From Gnetum montanum (taxonomy: Eukaryota; Streptophyta; Gnetopsida; Gnetales; Gnetaceae): 64,000 bases of DNA. Each line of letters starts with the position of its first letter. Positions within the stretch are counted from its first letter, which is position 1. The DNA lies in assembly GCA_015680685.1 (NCBI GenBank), contig MNCI01025456.1, positions 742,591 to 806,590 of the forward strand. Reading direction: 5' to 3'. The notes below the pieces were generated by a model. That model was given only the letters and a program-made list of their open reading frames with translations, did no database searches and was not told the origin of the DNA. The position numbers were made by a program, and so were the translations under genes. This document shows positions 1-12,140 of the stretch, piece by piece.

Positions 1-600
1 GGCAGGGAAGGGAAGCAGGGGAGGGAGGCAGGGGGGTTTCTTGGGGGTGCTTTGGGGGGGCAGCCGGTCGGACAATGGGTGCAGCTGGCCCTTACGACCC
101 ATTGTGACCCAAGCGCCCCCCTCGAACAACTGCCGGGTTTGGTCTCTTGGCTGCAGTGGCTGCATTTTCTGGATTCGACAGTCCGCCTCTTGGTGTCCGG
201 GTTTCCCGCAACACGCACAGCCGTCAATTTTGCCCTCTTGGGTCGTCGCTCTGCATTTGGGGCCTAGTGCAGCTTCCAGGTTCTCAAACTCAACCTGAAG
301 GTTTTCCTCCCCACTAGGGAGCTCCAACACAACCTCCCAGATGAGGTCCTTCTCCAACAGCCTGTGCCACACGCAAAAGCGAGCGAAACCCATTTGTTCC
401 ATCGATTGTGTGACGCGGTCGAAAGCGATGAACTCTCCGAAGAAACCCACGAGTTTCTTTAGGACTTCCAGATTCCAGAGTTCCCATGGGATCCCAGAAA
501 CCTGCATCCATACCGAGGCCCGGGAAAACAGGTCGGTCTCACGATGGGCCCTGAGGTGCCAAGGGGTCAAGGCCAACCCCCGACTCCACCGACCATAAAT
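1..600 (-). CDS. LINE ORF1 fragment (DUF4283 + CCHC zinc knuckle), open frame
   Basis: Read on the minus strand from 600 down to 1, the frame is open for 200 codons without a stop and runs off the window edge. It starts inside the DUF4283 nucleic-acid-binding domain (PWHLRAHRE, then GFFGEFIAFDRVT, then GFARFCVW) and continues to a perfect CX2CX4HX4C zinc knuckle, CACCGKPGHQEADC, at 219-178, followed by a basic, proline-rich tail. In L1-like plant LINEs, ORF1 is an RNA-binding chaperone of the retrotransposition particle. The stretch is GC-rich and lacks the stops seen in every other ORF1 copy here, which suggests a younger or better preserved copy. Its upstream (5') part is missing: homology ends abruptly at 600, next to a hairpin. 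No start codon is assigned because the N terminus is absent. Confidence 0.85.
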   Translation of the reverse strand, partial: MYGRWSRGLALTPWHLRAHRETDLFSRASVWMQVSGIPWELWNLEVLKKLVGFFGEFIAFDRVTQSMEQMGFARFCVWHRLLEKDLIWEVVLELPSGEENLQVEFENLEAALGPKCRATTQEGKIDGCACCGKPGHQEADCRIQKMQPLQPRDQTRQLFEGGAWVTMGRKGQLHPLSDRLPPQSTPKKPPCLPPLLPFPA

Positions 601-667
601 CAAAACTAGTATGGTTTTGAATTATAAGAAGCAAAAGACTTATAATTCGAAACCATACTAGTTTTGA
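600..667. repeat. Near-perfect 29-bp inverted repeat with 10-nt loop
   Basis: The left arm (600-628) and right arm (639-667) are reverse complements except for one position, separated by ten A-rich bases. The arms start with TCAAAACTAGTATGG. The structure sits exactly where the GC-rich LINE ORF1 fragment ends and AT-rich DNA begins. It could be a small foldback element, the terminus of an unrecognised transposon, or a palindrome formed at a rearrangement junction. No coding capacity. Confidence 0.9.
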
Positions 668-1256
668 ATCCTCTCTAGATTCATCATCAATGGTACTGAA
701 TAATAATTAGAAATGAAAAGATTATTTACATGTATCTTGGCAAAAGTCAAATATATGTATTATTATTGTTTTATTTAAAAGGGTCTAATAGCTTTCTTTT
801 TATTATTAAATTAGTGATTAATTAATTAATTAATATTATTATTGCAACATAAAATGAAGAATAATTTATGGGCAAAGAATTATTTGGAAAGCTTTTTAGT
901 GTTTTGGTATTATAGTCATTAATTTACTCATTTACTAATTTTGATATTTAAAAGTTAATAAGTTGCATATTATTAGGAATTGAACTCAAGACCTCATATA
1001 TAAAATTATCTAATAAAATCCTTTATATCTTTTTCTATTTTGCATGATTTTGGTTATGAAAGGCCACTATCCTTCATTAATCTCTAAACATCCATCTCTA
1101 TTTACATTATTGAGATGTAGCTTAATCTCTATGGACTCTCTAATTTTTCTATCTTGGCTAGGACTTGCATTTCTCTAATTGTAATGTATGTTTAGTTTCA
1201 TCTAGTAAGCAATTGTGGACATATTCTACCAATGGGGATTTTTCAATTCTATTATG
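668..1256. other. AT-rich intergenic/intronic DNA
   Basis: No supported gene. The stretch is AT-rich with short ATTA repeats near 820-840. Around 970-1000 the minus strand has a B-box-like sequence (GAGTTCAATTCC) that could be the remnant of a tRNA-derived SINE, but no convincing A box or tail was seen. Confidence 0.5.
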
Positions 1257-1536
1257 TTTTTTTTTTAAGAGAGTTCGGGTCATTATATTAATCACAATCA
1301 AATTTATGTGTCCTATACAATCACAAAATGAGTGGGTTATTGACCCCCTCTACTCCCCCTAAACCCATAGCCACAAAACCCCCATAAAACACTCAAATTC
1401 CTCTTGGTCGATCCAAATCCAACATCTTAATCCAAAAAACTTCCAAGACAACCTCACAGACCACGGAACCAAACAAAGAAAAACAACAACCAAAAGAAAC
1501 AATGATCCAAGCCCACCTAATTATGGCAAGGAAGGC

Positions 1537-1706
1537 CTATACAATGGCAAATGGCCCTTTCTTGACAATGGATAGTGTCGAGAACACAATGCCTCTTAGT
1601 ATCCACAAAAGTAGCAGCCTGCTAAAAATCTTTAAATGCTTCCACTTTCCTTGCACACTCCTCATCCCCCTTCCCATCTGGGTGGAGCTCCAACACCCCA
1701 ACACCA

Positions 1707-1739
<33 letters not shown>

Positions 1740-4700
1740 CTAATGTAATGTCACAACACCTACTAGAATGTGTTCCGGCCAATATATATGACAACGTAGG
1801 GGCACCTCCCCTCCCAAAGCTAGGATCTAGCATTGTGTTCATGTGCCTGATCCTACTGCTACTGGATCTAAGTAGCCTCCATCTCCTCCCACTCATGGTG
1901 CTCCCAATTCTCTCTCGCCTGGATCTTCTATTCCTGCACTTCTTTCTGAAGCTACTCCTAGACACGTTGTCGGAGCTCCGCCTTCAACTCGTTCATCACC
2001 ACCACCTTAGCCAGATGCCATTGTCGCTTCTCTTCTTTGGTCATTTTTGTGAGGATGCACCCGGTCATTTCCAACTACCATTGGAACTCCTCCTCCCAAG
2101 CCTTCCACTTCCCTTCCCAAAGGAACATTTCCTTTGCTCGGGCCCAATCCATCACCGCCTCCTCCACCCTAGCCAACCTAGCCTCATAGTCCTAAGGCAT
2201 GGACCCACCAACAGCCTCAGGTGGAGCCACCAATGAGCATTCCTCAACACAACCAACTCCAGTGACCCGACTCCAGCCTCCTGATCATTCGACTCCTTAG
2301 CCAAATCCACAACCAACAGAGCGTAGCAAGCCTGCCTTCTCTCAAACACAACACAGACTAGAGTTCTCCTTGGCTATGAAGGCACAGAAGGCCAAGATGC
2401 TAGCCACAGAGCCAAAATGAGCCCCAAATGTCATCCCTGTTGTTGGCACTGTAGCATCACTAGAAAGAACCATGGTAGGTTGACTGCACACCCCAACTTT
2501 AGGCATTTTAAGAAACTAAAATGCACATCCTATAACTTCTACATGTTTCCAAAGTGCACAAAAAGTCGGTCAACCCGCTCAATTACATCCTACCAAATCG
2601 ATGGGAGTGCTGATTTGGGAATTTGGCAACTCCCTGTCTTGGGCACTGGCCCAAAAAAGAAAGCCTCGGCATCCTGGAGACCATGACCCATGGGGAGGAC
2701 CATGTTAACCCCCCCCCNTCAACACAATCCACACACCCTGAAAAAGCTTGTGGTCCCCTTGCCAATTGTGTAGGTTGGGCCATCCTCAAGATCCGACTCC
2801 CCCTATAGCAGGGGTAGGAAGTCAATCCACCCTACCTGCAAAATCAAATTCCAAAGCATTGAATTCTCCTTAAACCCCACACATGACAGCTCAAAAGTGG
2901 GTGTAACCCCCATTGCCAAAATTGCTTTCAGCCAAAGCTAAAAACCAATAGCAATATTATGTGCCAGTGGGGGCAATGGCAGTCAATGAAAAGCCCAGTG
3001 ATTACATGCCTTCTAAACCAACCAACGCACCACCACTGATCTGGAGTCACTCTCGAACCACAACAAAGGACAGATGTTTGCTGCCTGCTAAACGTTGATG
3101 GTGTAAGGGCAACAATAAATAAAATGTGCTATAGTTTCGATGATCACCATGCAAAAAGGACACGTGTCCTCCACGTTCAGCCCCCATCATTGCAATATTG
3201 CATGAACCAAGATGGCAGAGTAATTCGTTAACCAAATAAAGGTTTTTATTTTCTTAGGGAGCCTGCCCTTCCATAGCCCCCGCCATCCCCTAAATGCCGG
3301 ATATCTGTTTTTAATGAGTTGATGCAAAGACACACCCATTCGCCCAGAGTCCAAAGCCACTCGTGCATGCCCGCAAAGAGCATGCCAAATATGATGCTCC
3401 TACCTCCCACCACCTATATTTGTTGTCCATAATTGTGATCCATTGAAAGGAGCTATGGTTTTGTTGCATCAGCCTGTTAAGAAGGCCCTAGTACCCCATA
3501 GTGACAATGTCTTGGATGATTCCAAGACCCTCGATGCCCTTAGGTTTAGCTACCATATCCAAGTTGACTGAATGAATACGATCTCCCCCCTCTACCCCTC
3601 GGCCATGTGAAATTCCTTATTACTTGATCCCCCTTCTAAATAATATCTCCAAGGGGGAGGCCATCGAAGCCGTGTAACAAGCCATAGCCAAAAGCACCTA
3701 CTAGCCAAAAGAGACTTCCCAACCCAAGTGGGAAAATGAGTTGTCTAATGATCAACCCATTTCTACAACCCCTGGAGGAGGGCAGCCCATGCATGCCTCC
3801 AATGCCAATCATAAAGAGGCAACCCAAGGTAAGTGTCTTATGGGGTGCCTAGAAGGACACATAGAGTTTGTACAATTAGCCCCTTTACCTAGACATTTGT
3901 ATTAAGCAGGTGCACTGCAGACTTACACCTATTGATTTCTAATCCAATCTCCTCTGCCATTCTTTGTAGCACTTTGTTTATCATCGTTGCCAGGGAAATA
4001 GCAGCCCAAGATGATAAAATGGTATCATCGGTGTAGTGTTCCACCAAACAATTAACTCCAGCAATCTGCAAACCTCTAACCCCCTCTAGCTTGCAATAAG
4101 TTTGTAAGGTGTCCATCACGAGAATAAATATGTATGGAGAGAGAGGCTCCCCTTGTCTCAAATCCTTGCCAGGGGATGAAAACCCCCATAGTTTCCCCTC
4201 CAAGTCCAAATAAAAAGACCTTGAAGTCTAGATGTGCATGCATAAATTAACAAAATTTAGGTGGAAGCCCTTCTGCAACATGATTTCTTTGAGAGAAAAC
4301 CAACAAACAATGTCATAAGCTTTAGTAATGTCTAGTTTGAGACACATACTGGGGTATTTCGCCACTCATAGGGAGTGCAGCACCTCCTCCACCAGGAAAA
4401 CTTGGTCCTCAATAAAACCCACCTGACACAAACCCACCAAGTGTAGCTTCAAACCTTCCTTTAATAAAACCCACCTGACGCAGACCCACCAAGCGTAGCT
4501 TCAAAGGCCCCAACCGTGTAACCAACAGCTTAGTGAATAGGCAAAGAAGTGTATTACACACCCCAATAGGCCAAAACTAGGAAGGATCCATGGGGTTGAA
4601 AATTTTGGGAATGAGGACTAGTCAGGAACAATTAATTTCCCTATAAACTTGCTACTAACACAACATTGTGTTGAAGGCATCCAAGAGATTTTCCCCCAAA

Positions 4701-5760
4701 ACATTGATGAACATCCTAAAGAACTCCACAAGCCAACCATCAGGTCCTAGCACCTTCCCAACCTTCATCAAAGAAGGAGCCCCATCAAGCTCCTCACGAA
4801 TAAATGTTTCCAACAATCAACGGTTGTCCTTCGCATCCTCCTTTCACTGCTAGATGCTTGACCAGTAATCCATCATGGCCTAGACGATCTTCTAACCACC
4901 AACAACCGTTTTCCCCTAGAAAGTTAAACTATGAATCTTTTTGGAATGACTGATTGAGTTAGCTACCACAAAGAAAAAATGAGTGTTCCTATCTTCCTTC
5001 TTGAGCCAACAAGCTCACCCCTGCTATCACCAATAAGCTTCCTCAACATCCAGGTTTTGTAGCTCCACCAGCACCTTGCATTTAGCATCATCCAAACCCT
5101 AGCCCAACTCCTAGTCTAATTGAATCTCCATCAAACATTATAGCAGTCTCCCCCTATTGGATCTAAAGGAGAACTTATCTCCCACCCTCAATGCTCTTAT
5201 CCCCTATTTGAGTTGGTTTAACCCCAACTTGAGAAACTCCCAGGGGTCAACCCACGACAAAGAGTTCCTCTAGATCCCTTTCACCATCAGGTGCAACCAC
5301 GGCTTAGCAATCCAAAACCATTTGAAACAAAACAATGAAGACCTAGAAACCGTATGTCCCACCTAGCATAGATTCAACCGATGATCAAAACCCAATCGCT
5401 CTTTCCCATGAACATGCACCCCCTCGGTTCATCAAAATATCTAATCTGACCCACGCTCTATCAATCTTTGTCATGACCCAATCAATGTCCTTTCTTTGGT
5501 CACTCCACATAAAATGGCAATCTTTGATATCCATGTCAACTAGGCCATGAAAAACCAGAAACTATAAGAAGTGCAGACTACTAGGAGGCTTCTATGTTCC
5601 TTCGTCTAACCTTTCCAACCCATACAATCTCTAGTTAAAGTCTCCCACTAGGGAGTAACCTATGCCCTATAGTTCCATGAGAGAATCCTCATGTTCTATC
5701 AATCGAATGCTTTTTGTAAACATCCAAGTCAATCTCCAACTATGTCTTTTCGGTCCAAGA
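1537..5760 (-). pseudogene. LINE ORF2 pseudogene: EN-RT-zfRVT-coiled coil-J-like
   Basis: ORF2 is the endonuclease/reverse transcriptase polyprotein. The endonuclease motif GDFN lies at 5645-5634, followed by a TKIDR match to the usual sRIDR. The segment before RT reads WLKKEDRNTHFFF, as in plant L1 elements. RT blocks are IPKI...IGVCN, LKLDITKAYD, RQGEPLSPYIF and the catalytic box as YTDDT (4035-4021) instead of YADDT. The zf-RVT shows KKIKTFIWL and then CPFC...H...C. Beyond it lie a linker, a Glu/Lys-rich coiled coil and a segment with HPDG (1684-1673) and FKDF at the positions of a J domain. Many stops; no function is possible. Confidence 0.8.
4411..4514. repeat. 52-bp tandem duplication inside LINE RT
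   Basis: Two copies with a 52-base period (units starting at 4411 and 4463, both beginning AATAAAACCCACCTGAC) differ by a few transitions. They repeat the same short RT peptide twice. Present in this LINE copy only. Confidence 0.8.
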
Positions 5761-5793
5761 CATAGGGCCTAGTGGCCTCCCCCTCTTCCCCAC

Positions 5794-5829
<36 letters not shown>

Positions 5830-6740
5830 ACCAGTGTATCCTCAGTCCTAACATCTTGGGGATTGGGCATCATGCTTACCAAGAGCCCCAACAAATCCTT
5901 CCCCAAGTCCCCCTAGGGAACCTTTGCTAGGGTTGGTGACACCAATGGACCCACTCCCTACATCAAACCCTAGGCCAATCTCCCCTACCTAGCAACCACC
6001 ATCCAGCCATCCCCAGTTTTCTTTGGGCCTAGGACCTTTTGCTTCACCTAACAATATTCCATCAAGTGGCCAGCCTTGCCACAAACATTGCAATACTTAG
6101 CTTTTGTGGGCTTCACCACCGCAAGCCTATTAGTCAAGACATTCTTGTATTCTACCAAAACTTTCTCTTCACACGTTAGAAGGTCAAGGACTAGCTCTTG
6201 GACCAAATCCCATGGCGATAGGGACCTCCACACATAGAATCAAGTGAAGCCCATTCTTTCCATGGAGCTGACAAAATGGCCAAAAGTTACAAACTCCCCA
6301 AAAAAAACAGCTAGTGTCCAAAGTCGACTATCCAAAGCTCCCACGAAATCCCTACAACAAAAATCCACACATGTGCTCTGGAAAAGATATTCAGATCTCT
6401 ATGGGCACCAAAGTGGCAATGTGTGAGAGCTAAGCCTCAGGCCCTAAAGAACCAAGGACCACCTAGAAGAACCTTATCCTGGTCTAAGACAGACTGGAAA
6501 ACAAACAACAATAGGTCCCCTGGAAGGCTGTGCACCTCCATAGGGCAAAACCCCTAATGCATGGCCATCCATTTTTTACACCAAATCTAGCTTGGAACTA
6601 GCACCAACTAACATGAACTTCCCAATGGGGCTCAACTTCATAGTCTTCAACCCCTCATTAGGATGGGTGAACCTTAACCTGCAACCTCATCGATCCCTCA
6701 TGGTGGATGCATGCTTCGATATGTTTGATGTCTCCTTCAT
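5830..6740 (-). pseudogene. LINE ORF1 pseudogene
   Basis: This is the RNA-binding ORF1 of the 1257-6760 LINE. The DUF4283 region is recognisable through LSPIGKFMLVGASSKLDLV, then AVFFGEFVTFGHF, GFT-FYVWRSLSPWDL and EYKNVLTNRL. It is followed by an intact zinc knuckle, CNVCGKAGHLMEYC, at 6092-6051, immediately before a stop that is probably a mutated Gln codon. Several in-frame stops and shifts interrupt it. A run of 33 C on the plus strand (5795-5827) marks the region between ORF1 and ORF2. Confidence 0.8.
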
Positions 6741-6974
6741 GTTCTTTTAATTTAGTAAGAATGTTTTGTCCACTTTCCTCAATATATATATTCCCACAAG
6801 AACATTCTAGTTGATAAATACCATTGCAATAAATCCTTATAATTTATCTTTCTTAGGGGAACACAAATTACTAATTAACTAATGGGTTGAAATACGGTTT
6901 TATTGTCCTCTTTTCTTAATGATTTTCTTAATTTATCTCTTAATAATTTTCTTCATTCTTAATTGAATCCTCAT

Positions 6975-7617
6975 CTAGTTTAGGATGGGAAGATGCCCTT
7001 ACGTTGTTATGGGTATGACCTAAAATGATACCTAGACTACCTTGAGAAGATTCATTCGTAGTACCACTAGCAAGCCTCATCATGACAAGGAAAGAACCCT
7101 AGAACTTGAGGAGCGACAATGAAGAGAAGACCAATACAAAGAATTTTAGGACGCGACTGCTTCCATGACCTTTAAGGATCATAGGGCCATATTTTACACC
7201 ATCCATGCCCAAGAAAGGGCTTGTTGCCCTTGCACTAGGCTATAGTGGCCTATTTGATGATCCTTGTGTGTTTTTGATTCCATGTGGGGTATGTGGGGTA
7301 CCTCATGAGGCTTCTATTCAGGGCTAGTGGTTTTGGGGAAATGGAGCCTTGATATTTCATGGTTGTTGGGTGTCCACAGGGAGCTGTTATTATTTGCTCC
7401 TCCTTCCTTTTCCTTTTCTACTTTCTCTGCCTATCCATCGGCAGGTGGGGGTGGTGTGGGGTGCACTGTGGGGGCTATGGGAAGGGAATTTTGGCTAGTT
7501 CTGATTAGGGGGTCTCTCCCCCTAGGGGGTTTTTGTTGCATGGGAAAGTTTCAACCCCTTCCCATTGATTTTACATACTCGATTTTGGCATTAATACATC
7601 TTTTCTTTTAAAAAAAA
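6975..7617 (+). mobile_element. 5'-truncated LINE 3' end with A tail and target-site duplication
   Basis: A short insertion in the plus orientation, bounded by a 9-bp direct repeat AATCCTCAT (6966-6974 and 7618-7626) and ending in an A-rich tail just before the right repeat. Its coding part is the J-domain-like end of the LINE family: RCPYVVMGM, then TLRRFIRS, then HHDK at 7078-7089, then DQYKEF followed by TAG, then DHRAIF and IHAQE. About 380 bases of 3' UTR follow. This clean insertion shows that the J-like module is the real 3' coding end of the LINE and not a neighbouring gene. The open frame at 7327-7611 lies in the 3' UTR and has no recognisable product. Confidence 0.88.
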
Positions 7618-7626
7618 AATCCTCAT

Positions 7627-9440
7627 ATGGTTCTTTATCATCAATATAATCCTTACATGATTTTTATCTTTTAGCAAGCTAGTTGTTGATACTAATATTC
7701 CAAGCCTTTTCAATGGTTTTGGGGCTATAACCATTCAATTTAAGGACATAGTTGAGATGTTTAGACTCTTTTAAGGTTTTCATATAACAAACTATAAGGG
7801 ATCTAATCAAATAGATTTTGCCCTTATGTTTTTAATGTTTGTGAGCATTGTTGAAAACCCTCTCCTATGGCATAGGAAAAGCAATGTAAGGTCTAAATTA
7901 CTTCAATTGTGCCCTTATAGGATTTCACAAGCTACATAGCCAAGAAGAAGTAATTGTCGATGTGTTGAATTGTTTTTTTTTTTTTTTTTTTTTTTTTTGG
8001 TGTCAGAAAACAAGCTTCTTTCCCTACATTGTCTACGTTGCTTCAATTTATGACTTTGCACTTACATTTCTTACAATTGCAAATATGTGATTATACACCT
8101 AAAGTTCTTATGCACATCATTTACATTATGATGACCTATGTGTATGATGTCCCACATTGTGCAAATCCATGCACACACCAATTATGTTATGTAGATTTGT
8201 ATGTAAGTTTGTCTATACATTACTTACATTGCCTAAATTTGTGTTATGTTGCCTATCTCCTACATTACTTCACTTGACAACTCTAATATACCCAACAATC
8301 TTGTGGTTAAAAACTTAATCTTATATCTAATCAACTTATCATTTTCACAACAATCTTATAACTGTGAATATTTAGAAACATCATAAATCAAAAGTTGTAT
8401 TAATTGTTGCACTTATGATGGAGACCATAGTCATCCCTAGCCAACTTATGTACAAACCCTACTACATTTCTTCGTAGTTTCTTCTTTTGCTCCAACACCC
8501 AGGTGATCTTATCTTCTTATTTAAAAAACTGAACATTTACAATTAACTCAATAGTGGACCTTCTCTTTGTATCTAAAAAAACTGGATCCTAACTCACTTT
8601 GAGTTTACTTGGCACCTTTACTTCTATGGTAAAGGATGCTTATATGGCATCTTCAACTATTGGGTCTATGATACTCATCATAGATTGCAATGGTTATTCA
8701 TTGTAACTTCCATGGATAATTAGAATCCATATCTTACTTTTCCTATGATGTTTGATCTTATTTTGATCTTCTTCATCTTAAGATTTTTGTAAACCCTTCG
8801 TATCTTTTTCTTAGTTTATTTCGTAAGAGTGTTACAATGCTTCAGGATCAAACATCATGATCTTATAAATCGTTACAAATCATTACATAATGTTGTGAAA
8901 CTAATGATTGTACACTATGACTTTTCTGAAGTCTAACACACCTTCACGCATTGTGACATGTCTTTGCCTATTTTCACTTGCCTACCTTTGTGCATTATCT
9001 TTGCACAGTACTATGTTCACACCTTTGCATGTTATTCTGTGCATACCTCTGCATGTTGTAGCATGCCTTTGTGCATTTTTGTGTGTCTCCCTTCTTCATT
9101 GCTACATGCCTTCGAACATTGTTGCATGTGTTATTCCTCCTAGTGAATTTAGCACTTTTACAAGCTACCACAATGCACTATTCCTCCTAGTGAATCTAGC
9201 ATCATTTCTCACTTAGACCTCCTCACATGTTCCATCTATGTGCATCTTCTCATGTGTTTCGTCTATGCATATCACTTCATGTACTACAAGCTTCAGTTGC
9301 GATTGACACTATCTAATACCATGCTAGCAGTAACAAAACACTTCTCCTTGGGTTTTACATTGATGATTGTGTTTTGTTATGATGTTTGTGTGTGTGTTCT
9401 GCTATTGAAATTGGATTATGGTAGAAGTGATTGATTGGAA
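7627..9440. other. AT-rich region with T26 run and low-complexity repeats
   Basis: No supported gene. A run of 26 T lies at 7973-7998, possibly an old retroposon tail on the minus strand. From 8020 to 8270 and 8905 to 9260 the sequence is built from imprecise repeats of short words such as TTGCATGTT, TTGTGCAT and CTTACATT, which give the small open frames there without any protein signature. Confidence 0.5.
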
Positions 9441-12140
9441 CATCAATAAATTTTGAATGTTGGCTTGTTTTACATATATTCTATTTCTATATCCTGTTTA
9501 AAATTTTAGATCCTTGCTGTATGAAAATGCATGCTGGAAATGCTTGAAAAAAATATATATACATGGAAAAAAAAATATTTTCTAACCTATTTCAGCAAGA
9601 AGGTCAGGAAAATAAAAGGGAGATATACTCTATGGTGTACCTCAAGGGCTAAAACAAGTATGCAGAAATATAAATGATTTAAAAAGAAAATGAAAAAGTA
9701 TTCAATGTTGAGGAACTTGAACTATGAATGAAGTTAGATATACCTTACCTATGAATCAGGAATATTGTTATATCATTATTCTGCCTTTTTTAAATAATGA
9801 GCTTGAGCAATGTTGTGTATGTTTGTTATGCACTATTCTTTATAATTTCAAAATATACATGCCTCCTCCATGGCTATAAAAAGGTTGCATAATGAATGCA
9901 ATAATAAATCATGAACATAAATGAAAAGATCTGCATCACTGATGACCTCAAAGAAAAGGTGTTTCACATGGTTTTATGTCTTGGACTTGCACTTTTTCAT
10001 TTGAAACATCTTACATTGCACCATATGACTCGATTTCTAAGAAGAAATGTTACTGGAAATAAAGCACAGCTGCATATTTATTGTTGGTAAATTTAAAGAT
10101 GATTTGTTATTAAAAATAAAAGAAGGAACAAAGATGGATATTATGTTTAAATGTTTTATAATTGTTAATTTTCTGTTATATCAGGAGGAATTGAATCTGA
10201 TAAACTGGTCTCTTAAAATGTTAAAAATTGCAAATCTGGTAATTGAACTTGCAACCTATTAGAATATATTTTTAATTAATTTTTAATAGTGATCATGGAA
10301 AGAATGGAACTCATGACTTGGTAGTAGGAAATAGGTTTAAAAGCAAAAAACAAAAAGCAGTTTCCAAGAAAGAATCAGTTACAGGAAACAGCCAATCATC
10401 TCTTAATTTTCACTGGTATAAAGAGAGAAAAGACAGAGAGATGGGGAAAAAAAAAAAAAAAGAGGCAGAGCACAACCAAAACAGGAGTGTGGCCGGTGAA
10501 GAAAATAAGGGGGCAACAACAAAACTAGACTGTAGCTATTGTAGAAGACAACTTGTGTGGCGGAAACAAAAAAATAAACAATAACAAAAGAACATTGTGC
10601 TTTCTCCATAAGATAGTGAAATGAAAAAAAATCTAAGCTAAGCAACAACCCAACATACAAGTAAACTACTCTTAGTAAGCAAGAAATCTAGGCAAAAAGA
10701 TAAGATGATCCTTCCTTGCTATGTTCAATTATGAACACAAATAGCTGCTTATCTCAATTGATAATATTTTTCTCTTTTGTTTGACTTGAATATGTGTTGA
10801 TGCTTTGAAAATATTGTTGTTGAGATCTTGGATTGTTGAATCTTTGATTTTGTTGTTGGATCTTTCTACCCATCCTCTGCCCTCTCAGACCTAAATGACT
10901 TGGATGGGAGTTGTTTCCATAATGATTCAGAAATACCCATAATGATTTGGGGTCTTTTTGGCATAAAGATTTACCAACAAGGTCCAAGGATCCCTAATAT
11001 GAGGATTGATGTAGCTGGCAAAAAGAAAAAGCATCCTTGAGCCCATGTCTATGTTGTGAATTTCTAAAATCCAAAGAATTGGTGAATTCTTGGTTTTTTG
11101 CTAAAACTGGTTTGACAACCCCCTTGAATGCTTAATCCTTGGATCATAGTCTTGATTCTCCTTTATATACCTTCTCAAGTTTGATTTTGACATCTTTCTA
11201 TGAGTCCAATGGACTAGGGGAATGTGACACCCTATTCATAGGGAGCAAGAGGTAACACCAAAGCCCCCAAAAAGCTGGCTGAAAAATGCAAGGGTAAAAT
11301 TTTTAAAAGTTAACAAGCCATCACAAATCCAATCTTGTATTTAAACCAGCACAAACAACAATCAGGTCAGCATAAAAAGACTGAAGTATAAAGCAGAAAA
11401 ATTATATAATGCAAATATCAGCCCAAGGATCTAGCATAAAGAGAATGCCCATTGGATGATGATTGACATTTCTCAATATACAATATCCATTCATAGCTTT
11501 GCAGATCAACTACTAACAAATTAATTCCACCAATTCACCTTAGCAGTCTTAGGTTATACACAGCCAAAACATAATCAGTCATTCGATAATCAGTCATTCG
11601 AAGAGTATGACTATACGTAAACATAGTCACATTGCTTCCTTTCCTGTAACAACAGTACAAAAGCCTGAAATTTCCTATATAAGATCTACATGAGCCAATA
11701 GCTGAAAATCTATCATGCAATGTTATATTCCAATTCTTCCAACACATTGTCTGCATCTCAGATTTTCTGATATTGAGGATACAAATTTATCTCATGAAAT
11801 GAATGGTTCTGATATTTTTGCATTGTAATAATTATCAAAGAAAACAATTTTAAGTTTCTAAAATAGAGATCGATATAATCTAACTCGCACAGAACACCAT
11901 ATTCATATTTTTGTTTCAGCCAATACTGATTTCTTGATATAAAGGATGATCATAAAAATAAAGTATATGCTCTAAAAATCTTACAAAAGATTCCTCTGAT
12001 AAGGTGTACAGATCTGACCTACTTTAATTTACTGATCAATTCCTAATTTTCTTGGACAATAAAAGAATTATCCCTAAGTACAGTTCATCAGGTGATTGCC
12101 CAACCAAATGGTTGACCACCATAAACAGAAGAAACAATAA
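9441..12140. other. AT-rich DNA without recognised genes
   Basis: No supported gene. The minus-strand frame at 10987-10754 encodes a Gln/Asn-rich peptide (RKIQQQNQRFNN and similar) that could be a retroelement gag scrap but has no recognisable domain. Purine-rich sequence with A14 lies at 10445-10460. The remote downstream exons of the dioxygenase gene were looked for here and not found. Confidence 0.4.

Larger units (their letters stand above)
1257..6760 (-). mobile_element. Near full-length, degenerate L1-like LINE with J-domain-like C terminus
   Basis: This is the most complete LINE in one orientation. In 5' to 3' order on the minus strand it carries ORF1 (about 6740-5830), endonuclease (about 5760-5400), reverse transcriptase (about 4760-3890), zf-RVT (about 3440-3100), a linker (3000-2580), a charged coiled coil (2400-1850) and a J-domain-like end (1810-1550). 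A 3' UTR follows, and the element ends in a ten-base A tail (T run at 1257-1266 on plus). All frames hold many stops and frameshifts, so the copy is dead. The 5' boundary is approximate; no target-site duplication was found. Confidence 0.85.

Noticed and set aside
1502-2236. 244-codon Pro-rich plus-strand ORF
   Set aside because: It is antisense to the LINE coiled-coil/J-like region and owes its length to a poly-C run; no domain.
7327-7611. 94-codon ORF before a poly(A)
   Set aside because: It lies in the 3' UTR of the truncated LINE inside the target duplication; no conserved counterpart was noted in other copies.
10403-10584. Lys-rich ORFs around 10318-10660
   Set aside because: Low-complexity AAA/GAA sequence, no family, open on both strands by composition.
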